Shown here one piece after another: positions 10,540 through 20,504 of a DNA stretch of 64,000 bases. The stretch covers positions 1 to 64,000 of the forward strand of contig CBDBDZ010000001.1 in assembly GCA_965204215.1 (NCBI GenBank), given 5' to 3'. The notes under the pieces are model-generated. The model did not search any database and was not told the DNA's origin. It saw nothing but the letters and a program-made list of their open reading frames with translations. Position numbers and translations under genes: made by a program. Source of the DNA: CBDBDZ01 sp965204215 (GTDB taxonomy: Bacteria; Pseudomonadota; Gammaproteobacteria; Pseudomonadales; GM7GCV1). Position 1 is the stretch's first letter; each line of letters begins with the position of its first letter.

Positions 10540-13500
10540 AATGAGTAAAATCGTCAATCAGCGCCGCCGGTAATTCTCTAACTAGCTTATTGCGATTGAC
10601 ATAGCACTGTTGAATAGCGCGCAGTTGACCAATATCATTTGTAACACTTCCTCCACTTGCTAATGCAATATTAAGGTCACCTTTTTTACCCACGTTCAGT
10701 AAGATAACGCCTTGCTCAATTGATATACCGTAAGTCAATTGCCCCGTTTCTACAATCGCACGAGGTGTTGGGTGATTGTTCCCCATAATATCTTTGTAAT
10801 ATGGGTGCTGGTATACCCAATCAGGCATCCCAACAAGATTACCTGACTTATAAATACGTCCATGGGAGACATCAATAACATATTGCTGATCGCTACTACG
10901 ATAACTGAGGGTATTATCACACGGTTGCCATTGTACCGATAAATGATCACCTAAAACCTCATTGACGATACCTGATAACACGTTATCAATGCCACCAAAA
11001 ACATTTTTTTCTTGTTGAACCAAGGTGTACTCCACCTCATCGATGAGCCAGATCGGTAAGACGCGTTGTAAATCAGATTCACGACGAATAACACAGTGCG
11101 CAGTGATTAAAATTTTTTTATCTTCTTCTGTAAAATCTTGATCATACGCTGCGTATGTCATGATAATCAAACCACAGAATGTCGATTGCTTCAGCCCAGC
11201 GCGTCCGTTCATTGAGTCATCACGTTTTGTTTGTTCACACCAAGTCAATAACGCACGCCGAAGATCGCAAATAATCGCTTTGAATTGATTTTTATGCTCA
11301 TCTATAGGGCAAAACTGGTACAGTCCATTAAGGAGCACTATAACATGGTAGAATAATTGGTGATCTTGTTGTCTTTGTTTTAGGAGACTCGCATACTCTG
11401 ACAGGTAGTTGATCCATGCCCGAGTTAATCCGCTCTGTTTTAATGCCAAACTCAACAAGCTCAGCGGCTGCTCTGCATTATCCTGGTGTCGAATTTCAAA
11501 TACTTCAAAAACAGCTTGCAATATCAGCAGCAAATGTGGCTTAGATTCAAAGGATAATTGCTTATTATTTAGGGCAAGATAAGCATTCTCTAATTGTAAC
11601 AAAGGCGTTGCTCTAATAAATCCATAATGGCAATACTGTAAGCGATTAGTATCATTGGGTTGTTTTGTTTGAGTCGCTAAGATGTTGTTTTCATTCAAGC
11701 GATCATATCCGCCGCGCAATATTGCTGCTCCAGATTGATCACACTCTGGCTCACATAATGCGGTATGTTGACTGCGAATATAGATAAGCCGTTGCCAAGC
11801 TCGCAATTTCACCTGTTCGTCACTTAATTGACCCAGCATGTGGTAATGAATACCAGATAATAGATACCCATTGCTACGCCAAAGTTTCGGGTTCGTGAAT
11901 GTGGCAACTGCATAAGATGGTGCATATTCATGTAGATAGCTAATGCCTCTATTGTCTCTTTTTATTCTTACTAGAGCACCCAATGGAATATTGCACGACA
12001 AGCCTGTGCCAACTAAACTGCTGTTTGATAATAACATACAGTCTCTTAAGCAATAAAAGAGTGGTGGCAAGATATTATTATTTCTTTGCCCATAAACCAT
12101 GCTAAAATAGACTCTATGGTATCCAATAGCATCATTAATAACAAGAGGACCGCAACGAGCAGGAGGATCATGAGTTAGCTTTTCACAGTGGGTATCATCT
12201 CTATAAGAACATGCCGTACACCAGCCCATGGCTTGATAAAAAGCCGGGTGGTTATCTGGATACTGTCTAAGTAGCTCAATGCCAAAATTATAAGTAACAG
12301 CGGCTTGCACTTGGGATTGATAGGGGTAATCGATTTTTTCTTTAATATGCTGATTAATAGTATGGTGGTCATAGTCGCTATGTTTAGCATTTTTAGGAAC
12401 GATACAATCAAAGTGAAATAAGATAGCATTTTGTTGTTGTCCCTTAAAATATTCAGTAATCATTGAAATAGCAGGGATCCAATGCCTTTGCATAATAGGT
12501 AAGGTTTTACTGACTTCAGCCCAATTCAGGTAACCATAATACGTCGTACTCAAACGGAATTGGGCAAATCCTGCTGCAATAAATTTAGTATGACTGCGCA
12601 CTGCATTATCAACTAACGCTACAATAGCATATAAAATAATGGCTCTATGTGCGTACTGTCTCGGATCGTAATCTTTTCCATATTGACGTCTCATAAATTG
12701 TTCATAAGCTGTTTGATAGGTTGTAGCAATCGTCCACAGTATTTCAGCACAATCTGCCAAGTACTTATCATAATCCTGAATTCTGTGGTTTTGCTGACGA
12801 TGCCAATTAGTAATACCCCATGTGGCAAGTATTTCTAGAATGAAGTGTTCTATGCCATGACGCAGTCGTTGCAAGGAAGGTAGAGCATAGTTGCTCTTAA
12901 GTTTATCTAAAAAATTACCTTTAAATATTTGTAGTAAATCCAAGCGATCACGATGTTGGGTTGGTGGTAGCGAATAGTAAGGGTTTTGAGTTGTTGGTGT
13001 CAGTTGTGAGTGTATAAAATAGGCGGCAATTTGTTGATCGGTTTTAGCAGGTAGTTGTGGTTGACTAATGTTTTCAATAGAAAAACGGCGGGCTGTTTTT
13101 TGTTGTTCATACCGTGATCTTGCGCAACCTGATAGCCACTTTTGCGCCGCATCTAAATGTTCATAGAGTAATTTGCAAATATTGCTAGGCGAATCGCGCA
13201 ATATTTTGGATGCACCTAATTCATGGCCTAAATACGCAATGGCTTCTGAAATGACAAACTGTAACCGATGATTATACTGTACCAAATAATTCTCACTGGA
13301 ATATCGCCCACGAAGGAGGCCAATAAATTCATTAAAAATGCGTGTTTCAAAGTCATAAACTATTCGATAATACTGTTTTCTGGTGAGGGAACTTGCATCT
13401 GTCAATTCTGGATCGTTGTGATCATGAAATAGTATTTCAAACGTATATTTTATCAGCTGCCAGAGGTGGAAAATATTGGCACATGCCCCGTGATGCTGTT

Positions 13501-14209
13501 TAAAATAAGGACTTGTGTCATTCAAGACAACAGGCTTTCCGCCCAACAATCGAAATAATCGATATAATTGCTGATCATTAAAACTTGAATACATACTGGC
13601 GCTTGCAAATAATCGAAACCAGTCAATATTTAATACTTGATTATTGATGTTGATAAATTTTAATATTGATGAATGTTTTAGTGATAACGCATCATGCGCG
13701 GCTTGATGGTGATAATTATTGTGTGATGCGCAAATTATTGCGTGGAGCCCGCTCGCGTTACGGTTTACTATTAAATTTTGCTGCTTTACTGGTAGAATAA
13801 TATAACCGCCATTGGTTAATGTATTCGCTTTGTTAGTATACACTCTTGCTAAATCATCTAGCCTATTTCGTTCTTCATCATTATTGGGTTGTGAGCGTAA
13901 TACCTCCTGTTCTCTTAACGTGTTATCCCAATCATTGAATTGTTGAATAATGGCCTCTAATCTTCCCAATATTGGTGTTAGACTATTATCACCGTTGCTA
14001 AAAACAATAGACTCCCCGTATTGCATATCTCTAATTTCACCTACTAGCTGCGTTAGATATCCAATGAATACCTGACGCAAATAACGTCCCATTTCTTCCA
14101 TCGAGTTTGTTGGTTTATCTTGGCTAGCATGATGCGCTTGACGATAAAAAATAACATAAAACGCATCGATTAATTTTTCTAAAGGATTTTCATTTAAATC
14201 TATTAACAT
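10442..14209 (-). pseudogene. 5' part of the giant DUF3638/DUF3645-like gene
   Basis: 1,255-residue frame; the last 30 or so residues are encoded by the inserted 208-bp element. The rest, about 1,223 residues, continues in frame into the 3' part when the element is removed. Near residues 1080-1190 it shows YVIDVSHGRIYKSGNLVGMP, HPYYKDIMG and LTYGISIEQGVILLN, resembling the region that precedes the conserved C-terminal block in DUF3638-type giants. An N-terminal region (about 130-260) with HAIICASHNNYHH and KQHHGACANIFHLW is unassigned. I do not see the P-loop (GEGKS-like) of the fungal members. The ATG at 14209 has AAGG about 8 bases upstream. No signal peptide is apparent. This is the head of the operon that ends with the TIR gene. 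Confidence 0.72.
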
Positions 14210-14290
14210 AAAAGAACCTTAAAGGGGTTCGGTGGAAGAAATGCCATTTTTCGGGATTTTATCATAAAACCACTAAAACCGTCAACGCAA

Positions 14291-15722
14291 AGTCTCTTCC
14301 AACGCAACATGAGTCTGAAATGATACCCAGTTTCTAACGCAAAATGAGGCTGAAATCATGCCCTGATCGTTCATGATTCAGGAATGAACATTATTATGAA
14401 CGATACCAATCTACAGGACCTGGAGCAGGTTGACCAGTTTTTGACTGGGACCGCGGCAGTAAATTTTAAGGCATCCTCTCGAATTGAAAGCTATCGCTGG
14501 ATTGCTAAAACGTTGAAACGATTTGGCTACCACCACTTATGCAAAAAAGAGAAGGGTTTGATTTGCCGCTACATCGAGCAAGTAACCGGTTATTCTCGCC
14601 AGCAAGTAGCACGATTGATTGCTCAACATCGGGAAACGGGCTGGGTTGGTAATCGCCAGCGGCAACCTCGGCATTGCTTTGCTAGACTCTATACACGAGC
14701 TGATATTACCCTTTTGGCAGAAACAGATACATGGCATCAAACATTAAGCGGACCAGCGACAAAAAAAATATTTGAACGTGCATTTAACCTTTTTCATGAC
14801 ATGCGCTATGAACGATTAGCCGCTATTTCTGTTGCGCATATCTACAATTTGAGACGCAGTACCACTTATTGCAACCAGCGACGAAACTTTACTAAGACAA
14901 AACGTAGTCCTGTTGCAATTGGTGAACGACGTAAACCACGACCACAAGGGCAGCCCGGGTTCATACGCATTGACACCGTCCATCAAGGCGATGAGGACGG
15001 TATAAAAGGCGTTTATCATATTAATGCTGTTGATGAGGTAACCCAAATGGAAGTGATTTGTGATGTTGAGAAGATCAGCGAACGTTACCTGATCCCTGTC
15101 TTGGAGAAAATGATTGATTTATTTCCATTTAAAATTCAATCGATACATGCAGATAATGGCTCAGAATATATTAATCATCAAGTTGCCGATTTATTACAAA
15201 AGCTTTTTATCGAATTAACCAAATCACGCCCAAGGCATAGTAATGATAACGCGCTGGCAGAAAGTAAAAATGGTTCGGTAATCCGTAAAATTCTGGGCTA
15301 CGTCCATATCCAGCAATATTTTGCGCCGATGATTACAGAATTTTATGACGCATACTTAAATCCATACATCAATTTCCATAGGCCATGCTACTTTGCTGTA
15401 ACTGTGACTGATAACAAAGGTAAGCAGAAAAAAACTTACCCCTATGAAGCGATTATGACACCCTACGATAAACTCAAGTCACTGACCAATGCCGAGCAAT
15501 ATCTCAAGGATAGTATGACGTTTGCTAAGCTTGATGAATTGGCGTATCTTAAAACCGATCAACAAGCAGCCCGTGAAATGCATCAAGCACGAAAGGCGTT
15601 ATTTGATCAAATAATGGCGATCCAGCAAACAAAAAATGTACAGATCAAATAGATTTAATACTGAACATCAGGGTAGCTGTTAGTTTACTGATTTCAGACT
15701 CATGTTTAGATTAGAAAATACT
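14291..15722 (+). mobile_element. rve-type IS (ISNCY/IS481-like), copy 1, 1432 bp
   Basis: Bounded by imperfect inverted repeats sharing ACATGAGTCTGAAAT, starting AGTCTCTTCC on the left and AGTATTTTCT (reverse strand) on the right. A perfect 5-bp target duplication CGCAA flanks it (14286-14290 and 15723-15727). A second subterminal repeat (ATGAGGCTGAAATCATG) lies inside the left end. Length and ends match the copies at 27412 and 58789, which have a different duplication, so the boundaries are secure. Confidence 0.93.
14384..15652 (+). CDS. DDE/integrase-core transposase
   Basis: 422-residue transposase with an N-terminal helix-turn-helix region (about 60-90, GYSRQQVARLIAQHRETGW) and a retroviral-integrase-type core. 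Catalytic residues are visible as RIDTVHQGD (first Asp), IHADNGSEYIN (second Asp) and DNALAESKNG (Glu). It is the only gene of the 1432-bp element. An in-frame ATG four codons downstream (14396) is an alternative start. It differs from the copies at 27505 and 58859 by a handful of substitutions, so it is an older, separate insertion. Family is best described as IS481-like or not yet classified. Confidence 0.93.
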   Translation: MNIIMNDTNLQDLEQVDQFLTGTAAVNFKASSRIESYRWIAKTLKRFGYHHLCKKEKGLICRYIEQVTGYSRQQVARLIAQHRETGWVGNRQRQPRHCFARLYTRADITLLAETDTWHQTLSGPATKKIFERAFNLFHDMRYERLAAISVAHIYNLRRSTTYCNQRRNFTKTKRSPVAIGERRKPRPQGQPGFIRIDTVHQGDEDGIKGVYHINAVDEVTQMEVICDVEKISERYLIPVLEKMIDLFPFKIQSIHADNGSEYINHQVADLLQKLFIELTKSRPRHSNDNALAESKNGSVIRKILGYVHIQQYFAPMITEFYDAYLNPYINFHRPCYFAVTVTDNKGKQKKTYPYEAIMTPYDKLKSLTNAEQYLKDSMTFAKLDELAYLKTDQQAAREMHQARKALFDQIMAIQQTKNVQIK

Positions 15723-16034
15723 CGCAAGCACAAATTTTAAATCATCATTGTCCTATCAATAGCCAACCCATTTAGAAAGCTTGAACTCATTCAGTTGGTT
15801 GATAAAATTATACCCTTGTCTAAACAATAAAACCTTACCACCTCTGAGCTGTAAATAATGATCCATTTTGCCAGAAAAATTCGGCTTCTCAGCAAATCTG
15901 AAAGGAAGCAACTCAAATCTAGATCGCCTGTTCCCTTGATTCAGTTATGCTGCAAGTGACCTCCCCCAATAAACTGGACTACTTTGAATTAGAGGGATCT
16001 GGCAAAATCTACGACGAAGACGAAGGAGTTTGTC

Positions 16035-16298
16035 ATGAAAAAGCGATATACTGAGCAACAAATAGCCTATGCACTTAAGCAATCTGAGACTGGGGTTACC
16101 ATTGCAGAGATTGTTCGAAAAATGGGTATATCTGAAGCCACCTTTTATAACTGGAAGAAACGCTACAGTGGTTTAACTGGCATGGAGCTTAGAAAGCTAA
16201 AGCAAATCGAAGATGAAAACCGCCAGCTGAAAAAGCTTGTAGCTGAACTCAGTCTGGATAAGCAGATGTTACAGGACATCCTATCAAAAAAGGATTAA
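16035..16298 (+). CDS. IS3 OrfA (helix-turn-helix)
   Basis: 87-residue OrfA with an HTH_8-type DNA-binding domain (residues 5-45, EIVRKMGISEATFYNWKKRY) followed by a leucine-zipper-like tail. GAAGGAG lies 7-8 bases upstream of the ATG. Near its end the heptamer A-AAA-AAG (16286-16292) is a classic -1 slippery site. A -1 shift there continues into the orfB frame without a stop, giving the OrfAB transposase. Confidence 0.93.
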   Translation: MKKRYTEQQIAYALKQSETGVTIAEIVRKMGISEATFYNWKKRYSGLTGMELRKLKQIEDENRQLKKLVAELSLDKQMLQDILSKKD

Positions 16299-16360
16299 AG
16301 CCAGCCGCCAAAAAGGAAAAAGTTGAATATCTTCGCCATGCTTATCGGGTAAGCCTGAAT

Positions 16361-17128
16361 GTGGCCTGTAAGGCGATGATGTTAAGTAAGAGCGGCTATT
16401 ACTATCGTCCCATTAAAGATACGCAGGAAGCACTGCGTAAGCGTATCAAAGAAATAGCAGGTTCACGAGTTCGCTATGGTTACCAGCGAATTTATGTTCT
16501 GCTAAGGCGAGAGGGCTGGCAAGTTAATCATAAACGTGTTTATCGGCTTTATAAGCAAGAAGGGCTAAGTTTACGCTTTAAACGGCCTAAACGGCGAGTC
16601 AGCGCAGCCCATCGAATGGAAAGGTCGCTACTGACGACTAAAGACCAATGTTGGTCGATGGACTTTGTTGCCGATCAGCTGTTCAATGGGCGACGATTAC
16701 GATCACTAACTATAGTAGATAATTTTAGTCGAGAGTGTATAGCGATCACAGTGGATCATAGCTTAAAAGGGAAAGATGTGGTTAATACAATGACAGTTAT
16801 CTATGAATTAACTGGGCGCAAGCCAGAGCGGATACAAGCCGATAATGGCAGTGAGTTCATTTCAAAAGTCATGGATAAATGGGCTTATGAGCATGGGGTT
16901 ACGTTAGATTTTTCAAGACCAGGGAAACCAACAGATAATGCATTTATTGAGTCATTCAATGGCAGTTTCAGAGATGAATGTCTGAATGCTCATTGGTTCT
17001 TGTCATTGGCCGATGCTCGTGAAAAGATAGAAGCCTGGAGACAAGATTATAATGAATTCAGGCCGCATAGTTCATTAAATAATTTGACGCCACATGAATT
17101 TTTAAACTATCATCACGCAAGTTCCTAG
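16361..17128 (+). CDS. IS3 OrfB / C-terminal part of OrfAB transposase
   Basis: DDE transposase domain with an HTH_21-like start (RVRYGYQRIYVLLRREGW) and catalytic motifs SMDFVAD (Asp), QADNGSEF (Asp) and DNAFIESFNG (Glu). The nominal ATG gives 255 residues, but the homologous sequence (LKPAAKKEKVEYLRHAYRVS) begins upstream at 16292. The natural product is therefore most likely the frameshift fusion from 16035 to 17128. The predicted protein is the same as at 41382-42149. Confidence 0.93.
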   Translation: MACKAMMLSKSGYYYRPIKDTQEALRKRIKEIAGSRVRYGYQRIYVLLRREGWQVNHKRVYRLYKQEGLSLRFKRPKRRVSAAHRMERSLLTTKDQCWSMDFVADQLFNGRRLRSLTIVDNFSRECIAITVDHSLKGKDVVNTMTVIYELTGRKPERIQADNGSEFISKVMDKWAYEHGVTLDFSRPGKPTDNAFIESFNGSFRDECLNAHWFLSLADAREKIEAWRQDYNEFRPHSSLNNLTPHEFLNYHHASS

Positions 17129-17248
17129 TGAACTATCAACGCCAGATTTCTCTAAAAGTGCTGGTTCAGGAAATGGGTGAGGCTCAGCAAAGGAAGAAAT
17201 TCTTGTTTCAAACAGTCTTAAAAATGGGAGGTTTACACACCCATTAAG

Positions 17249-18454
17249 TGTATAAGTCTCAACTTGATCTGACAAACAGCTTGAAAAGTTGAGAGTTTCC
17301 GGTTTTGATAGAAGTGTGAACTTTAAATCAAAACATGTTTAAAAAGGAAACTCTCATATGTTAAATACTACTGATAAAATCATTAAACATAAAGTCGGAT
17401 TGCTAAATCTAGCAGAAGAATTAGGAAATGTATCAAAAGCCTGCAAAGTCATGGGGTTATCACGTGATACATTTTATCGATATAAGGCAGCAGTTGAAGA
17501 AGGTGGCGTCGAGGCATTAGTTGAACAAACTCGCCGTAAACCAAATATGAAAAACCGCGTTGAATCCCAAGTTGAGCAAGCTGTCATTGGATACGCAACT
17601 GACTATCCAGCCCATGGCCAGCACAGAGCAAGCAATGAGCTGCGTAAACAAGGTATTTTTATATCGGGCAGTGGCGTACGTAGCGTCTGGTTACGTAACG
17701 ATTTAGCTAATTTTAAAGCCCGTTTAAAGGCACTAGAGGCTAAAGTTGCCGAAGAAGGTTTCATACTTACCGAAGCACAAGTCGTTGCTTTAGAGAAGAA
17801 GAAGCATGATGATGAAGCATGTGGCGAAATTGAGACAGCGCACCCTGGCTATCTAGGCTCACAAGACACATTCTATGTAGGTAGTTTCAAAGGCGTTGGT
17901 CGTGTTTACCAACAAACTTTTGTTGATACCTACAGTAAAGTTGCATTTGCTAAGCTTTATACAACTAAAACACCGATCACAGCCGCTGACCTGCTCAACG
18001 ACAAAGTTTTGCCATTCTTTGAAAATGAAGATTTGCCGATGCTGAGGATTTTAACAGATCGAGGCACGGAGTATTGTGGTAAAGCAGAACAGCATGATTA
18101 TCAGCTTTATTTGGCTTTAAATGATATAGAACACACAAAAACGAAAGCGCAGTCACCACAGACCAATGGTATCTGTGAGCGATTCCATAAAACAATATTA
18201 CAGGAATTTTACCAAGTTGTTCTGAGGAAAAATCTGTACTCAGATATTGAGTCTTTGCAAAAAGATCTAGACGAATGGTTAAAATACTATAATAATGAGC
18301 GAACTCATCAAGGTAAGATGTGCTGCGGCCGAACGCCGATGGTTACATTGATTGATGGCAAGCAAATCTGGAAGGAAAAATTTATTAACTAAATTTGACC
18401 TGACAGTCACTCTTGAGAAACCGGAGACTGTCAGATCAAGTTTGAGCTACTACA
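17249..18454 (+). mobile_element. IS481-family insertion sequence
   Basis: About 1206 bp. The ends match over 20 of 26 positions and begin TGTA; both contain ACTTGATCTGACA. One transposase gene fills it. No certain target duplication: ATTAA occurs close to both junctions but not in exact register. Its right end runs into the 3' end of the minus-strand gene at 18431, whose last codons are IS-derived. Confidence 0.85.
17358..18392 (+). CDS. IS481-family transposase
   Basis: 344 residues. N-terminal helix-turn-helix (residues 20-50, NVSKACKVMGLSRDTFYRYK) and an rve core with FVDTYSKVAFAKL (first Asp), ILTDRGTEYCG (second Asp) and TNGICERFHKTI (Glu). YNNERTHQGKMCCGRTP is the usual C-terminal motif of the family. 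Good ribosome-binding AAGGAAA lies upstream of the ATG. It appears intact. Confidence 0.94.
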   Translation: MLNTTDKIIKHKVGLLNLAEELGNVSKACKVMGLSRDTFYRYKAAVEEGGVEALVEQTRRKPNMKNRVESQVEQAVIGYATDYPAHGQHRASNELRKQGIFISGSGVRSVWLRNDLANFKARLKALEAKVAEEGFILTEAQVVALEKKKHDDEACGEIETAHPGYLGSQDTFYVGSFKGVGRVYQQTFVDTYSKVAFAKLYTTKTPITAADLLNDKVLPFFENEDLPMLRILTDRGTEYCGKAEQHDYQLYLALNDIEHTKTKAQSPQTNGICERFHKTILQEFYQVVLRKNLYSDIESLQKDLDEWLKYYNNERTHQGKMCCGRTPMVTLIDGKQIWKEKFIN

Positions 18455-19321
18455 TTCATTAAAGGCTAAATCATAAGCGTCTTTTTCTAGTTTGCTTAAC
18501 CTTTCCTTTTCTTGTCGCTTTGACTCTAATAATTTTTCTTGGGCTATTTCTTGAGGAGTTCTATAATTGCTTTCAATCCAAACCTCTCCTCTCTTTAATG
18601 TTGAAATAAACGCTCCTAACGGATTGTCATAACCTTTGACTTTCTCATTATATTTAAGAGCATACGAAAAATGGTTTATGCATTGCTGAACCGTTTCTAT
18701 ATCAAAAAAACCTTTATTATAAATTTGACGAACTTGAGACTCACCAAAACCGATATGCTTTATCGAATCATAATCTATTTGAAGCCAATCAGCCGGTAAT
18801 ATCGACGAGAACGATTCCTGACCAGAAACGTCATTTATACTCTGCGATATTTCACTATTCAATTCCAATCCGATTTGAAGTTGCAAGATATTAATAAACT
18901 CATCAGGCAAAGAAAAAACAGAAAAACCTCCTATTCCTCTTTTCCCTCCAACTCTCGCAATTAATCCTTTCTCGCCCATACGTTGCAATATTTTTTTTAT
19001 TGTTTTTTTGGTTGTTTTTGTGGCAGCGCACAAAGAGTCAAGTGTAATAGGCCCTGTAATGTTAGATTTCTTTTTGCGGCAACATGACACCATGTAATAA
19101 GCTATTTTCTTTTGTAACCCATATAATTTAGCAACTTCATCATAATAATCCACATTCGAAATACAGCCTTCACTGTTTTCCTTGTTTTCCTTTATTACTG
19201 ACTTTTCTTCTTCTGAGGTTTTATCACGTATAATTTGTTCTTGAAGTAAATAAGGCGCCCTTCTTTTAGCAACAAATTTCTTTTTCCCTTTCTCAGTCAA
19301 TTCTACTGTTGAGGAAGACAT
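18431..19321 (-). CDS. Winged-helix protein next to parA, C-terminus replaced by IS DNA
   Basis: 296 residues, not assigned to a named family. Residues about 60-150 look like a winged helix: an initial helix (VAKLYGLQKKIAYYMVSCC), LDSLCAATKTTKKTIKKILQ as recognition helix, and GGKRGIGGFSVFSL as wing. The C-terminal third is charged and helical (ESKRQEKERLSKLEKDAY). It lies 14 bases downstream of parA on the same strand, so it is likely co-transcribed and involved in partition or replication control. The final residues (about SSSNLI) come from the right end of the IS481, so the native tail is lost or altered. Confidence 0.6.
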   Translation of the reverse strand: MSSSTVELTEKGKKKFVAKRRAPYLLQEQIIRDKTSEEEKSVIKENKENSEGCISNVDYYDEVAKLYGLQKKIAYYMVSCCRKKKSNITGPITLDSLCAATKTTKKTIKKILQRMGEKGLIARVGGKRGIGGFSVFSLPDEFINILQLQIGLELNSEISQSINDVSGQESFSSILPADWLQIDYDSIKHIGFGESQVRQIYNKGFFDIETVQQCINHFSYALKYNEKVKGYDNPLGAFISTLKRGEVWIESNYRTPQEIAQEKLLESKRQEKERLSKLEKDAYDLAFNECSSSNLI

Positions 19322-19335
19322 AGCCTACTCCTTGT

Positions 19336-20340
19336 TTAAGCTTCCAGAGATTCTAGATCGTGTGATTCATTTTCATTGTCTCCATCTTTAGGAACACTTT
19401 CTTTTCTGTGGTTCATGTCAAGAAGTTCCCTCGTAAGAGTATCAATATCCTCTCTACCTGACGTACTCACTGTGCTGTCAAAGACAGATAGTTTTCTGCG
19501 CCTATATTTTTCTATTTCTTTACATCTCCGAACATAACCTGACAACATCATATCGCCATACTCTTCGTGTTTTATAAGGTCTGTGTGTGTATCTCTTGAA
19601 TCTTTCTCTCTATTATCGTATTGATTCAATATAATTTTTATTGGTATTTCGTTAGAATCATAATCTTGAATCATTCTTTTTACCTCTCTTACCGTTATAT
19701 CAATCCCCGAGTCGCTAAAATCACAAGGAGTTGTCGGTAATATTATTGAGTCAGCACATAAAACAGCAGAAGCAACGCTCTGACCTAATGATGGAGGGCA
19801 ATCTATTAGTATTAAATCATATTTATCACGGAGAGGATCAATCTTAGATTTAAGCACTTTTTGCAAAGGGATCGCTTTTAGCATGATAAAATTATCCAAA
19901 ACAGAGTTATCATATCTACTAGGTAATATCTCTAATCCAGGTATTACATTTACAATAGAATCCTCTATATCAATGTTACTATCTTCTAGCAGGTCTATTA
20001 ATACTGGATAGTCGTGTGCGTTAATGTCAAATGATTTTGTAAGATTTCCTTGGTGATCCAGCTCAATAATTAATACCTTTTTCCCCATTAAGGTAGAACG
20101 AACTGCAACTTCTCTGCAAAGTGTCGACTTCCCTACTCCACCTTTTACTAAAACAAAAACCATGACTCTGCATGATTGATGATAATCAGCAAACATTTTC
20201 AAGGCAGTTTCATGCTCAAAAAAAACCCTGTTCCTAAGTTTTGAGTGAGGAAGTTTTTTTGTCTTCAGTTGTTTGTGAACCCCTTGGACAGTAATTCCAA
20301 GAATATCGGCGGCTTCTTTGGCTAGGATTTTTGGATGCAT
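19336..20340 (-). CDS. parA: ParA-family partition ATPase with N-terminal helix-turn-helix
   Basis: 334 residues. Residues 1-50 form a small DNA-binding domain (AKEAADILGITVQGVHKQLK), then the deviant Walker A motif VKGGVGKSTL (about 66-75), the A' motif IIELDHQGNLTKSF and the Walker B LILIDCPPSLGQS. This domain order suits a type Ia plasmid ParA that also autoregulates. It would hydrolyse ATP on the nucleoid to segregate plasmid copies bound by a partner at a centromere. The large repeat array just upstream is the obvious candidate centromere. ATG start with a weak AAGGGAC-like ribosome site. Confidence 0.92.
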   Translation of the reverse strand: MHPKILAKEAADILGITVQGVHKQLKTKKLPHSKLRNRVFFEHETALKMFADYHQSCRVMVFVLVKGGVGKSTLCREVAVRSTLMGKKVLIIELDHQGNLTKSFDINAHDYPVLIDLLEDSNIDIEDSIVNVIPGLEILPSRYDNSVLDNFIMLKAIPLQKVLKSKIDPLRDKYDLILIDCPPSLGQSVASAVLCADSIILPTTPCDFSDSGIDITVREVKRMIQDYDSNEIPIKIILNQYDNREKDSRDTHTDLIKHEEYGDMMLSGYVRRCKEIEKYRRRKLSVFDSTVSTSGREDIDTLTRELLDMNHRKESVPKDGDNENESHDLESLEA

Positions 20341-20504
20341 TTAAAGTCCCTTAATGCTTTGGTTTAAATAAAATAGCCCATATGGCGTTTAAAATAAACC
20401 GCATTCTTTGCTTTGTCAACATCTTGTAGCTTATTTTTTAAAGCAACTAAGAGCTTTCTAGTAGTAATTATTTTTAAAATACTACTACTAACACATAGCC
20501 TATT

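Larger units (their letters stand above)
15957..17186 (+). mobile_element. IS3-family (IS407-like) element, copy A
   Basis: Starts TGACCTCCCCCAAT and ends ...GGTGAGGCTCA, weak inverted repeats typical of the IS407 group. It has two overlapping frames, orfA and orfB. Length is 1230 bp; copy B at 40977 has one extra C near the left end and a duplicated tail. Copy A has no clean 4-bp target duplication (left flank GCAAG, right flank GCAAA), whereas copy B has TTGG. Confidence 0.9.
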
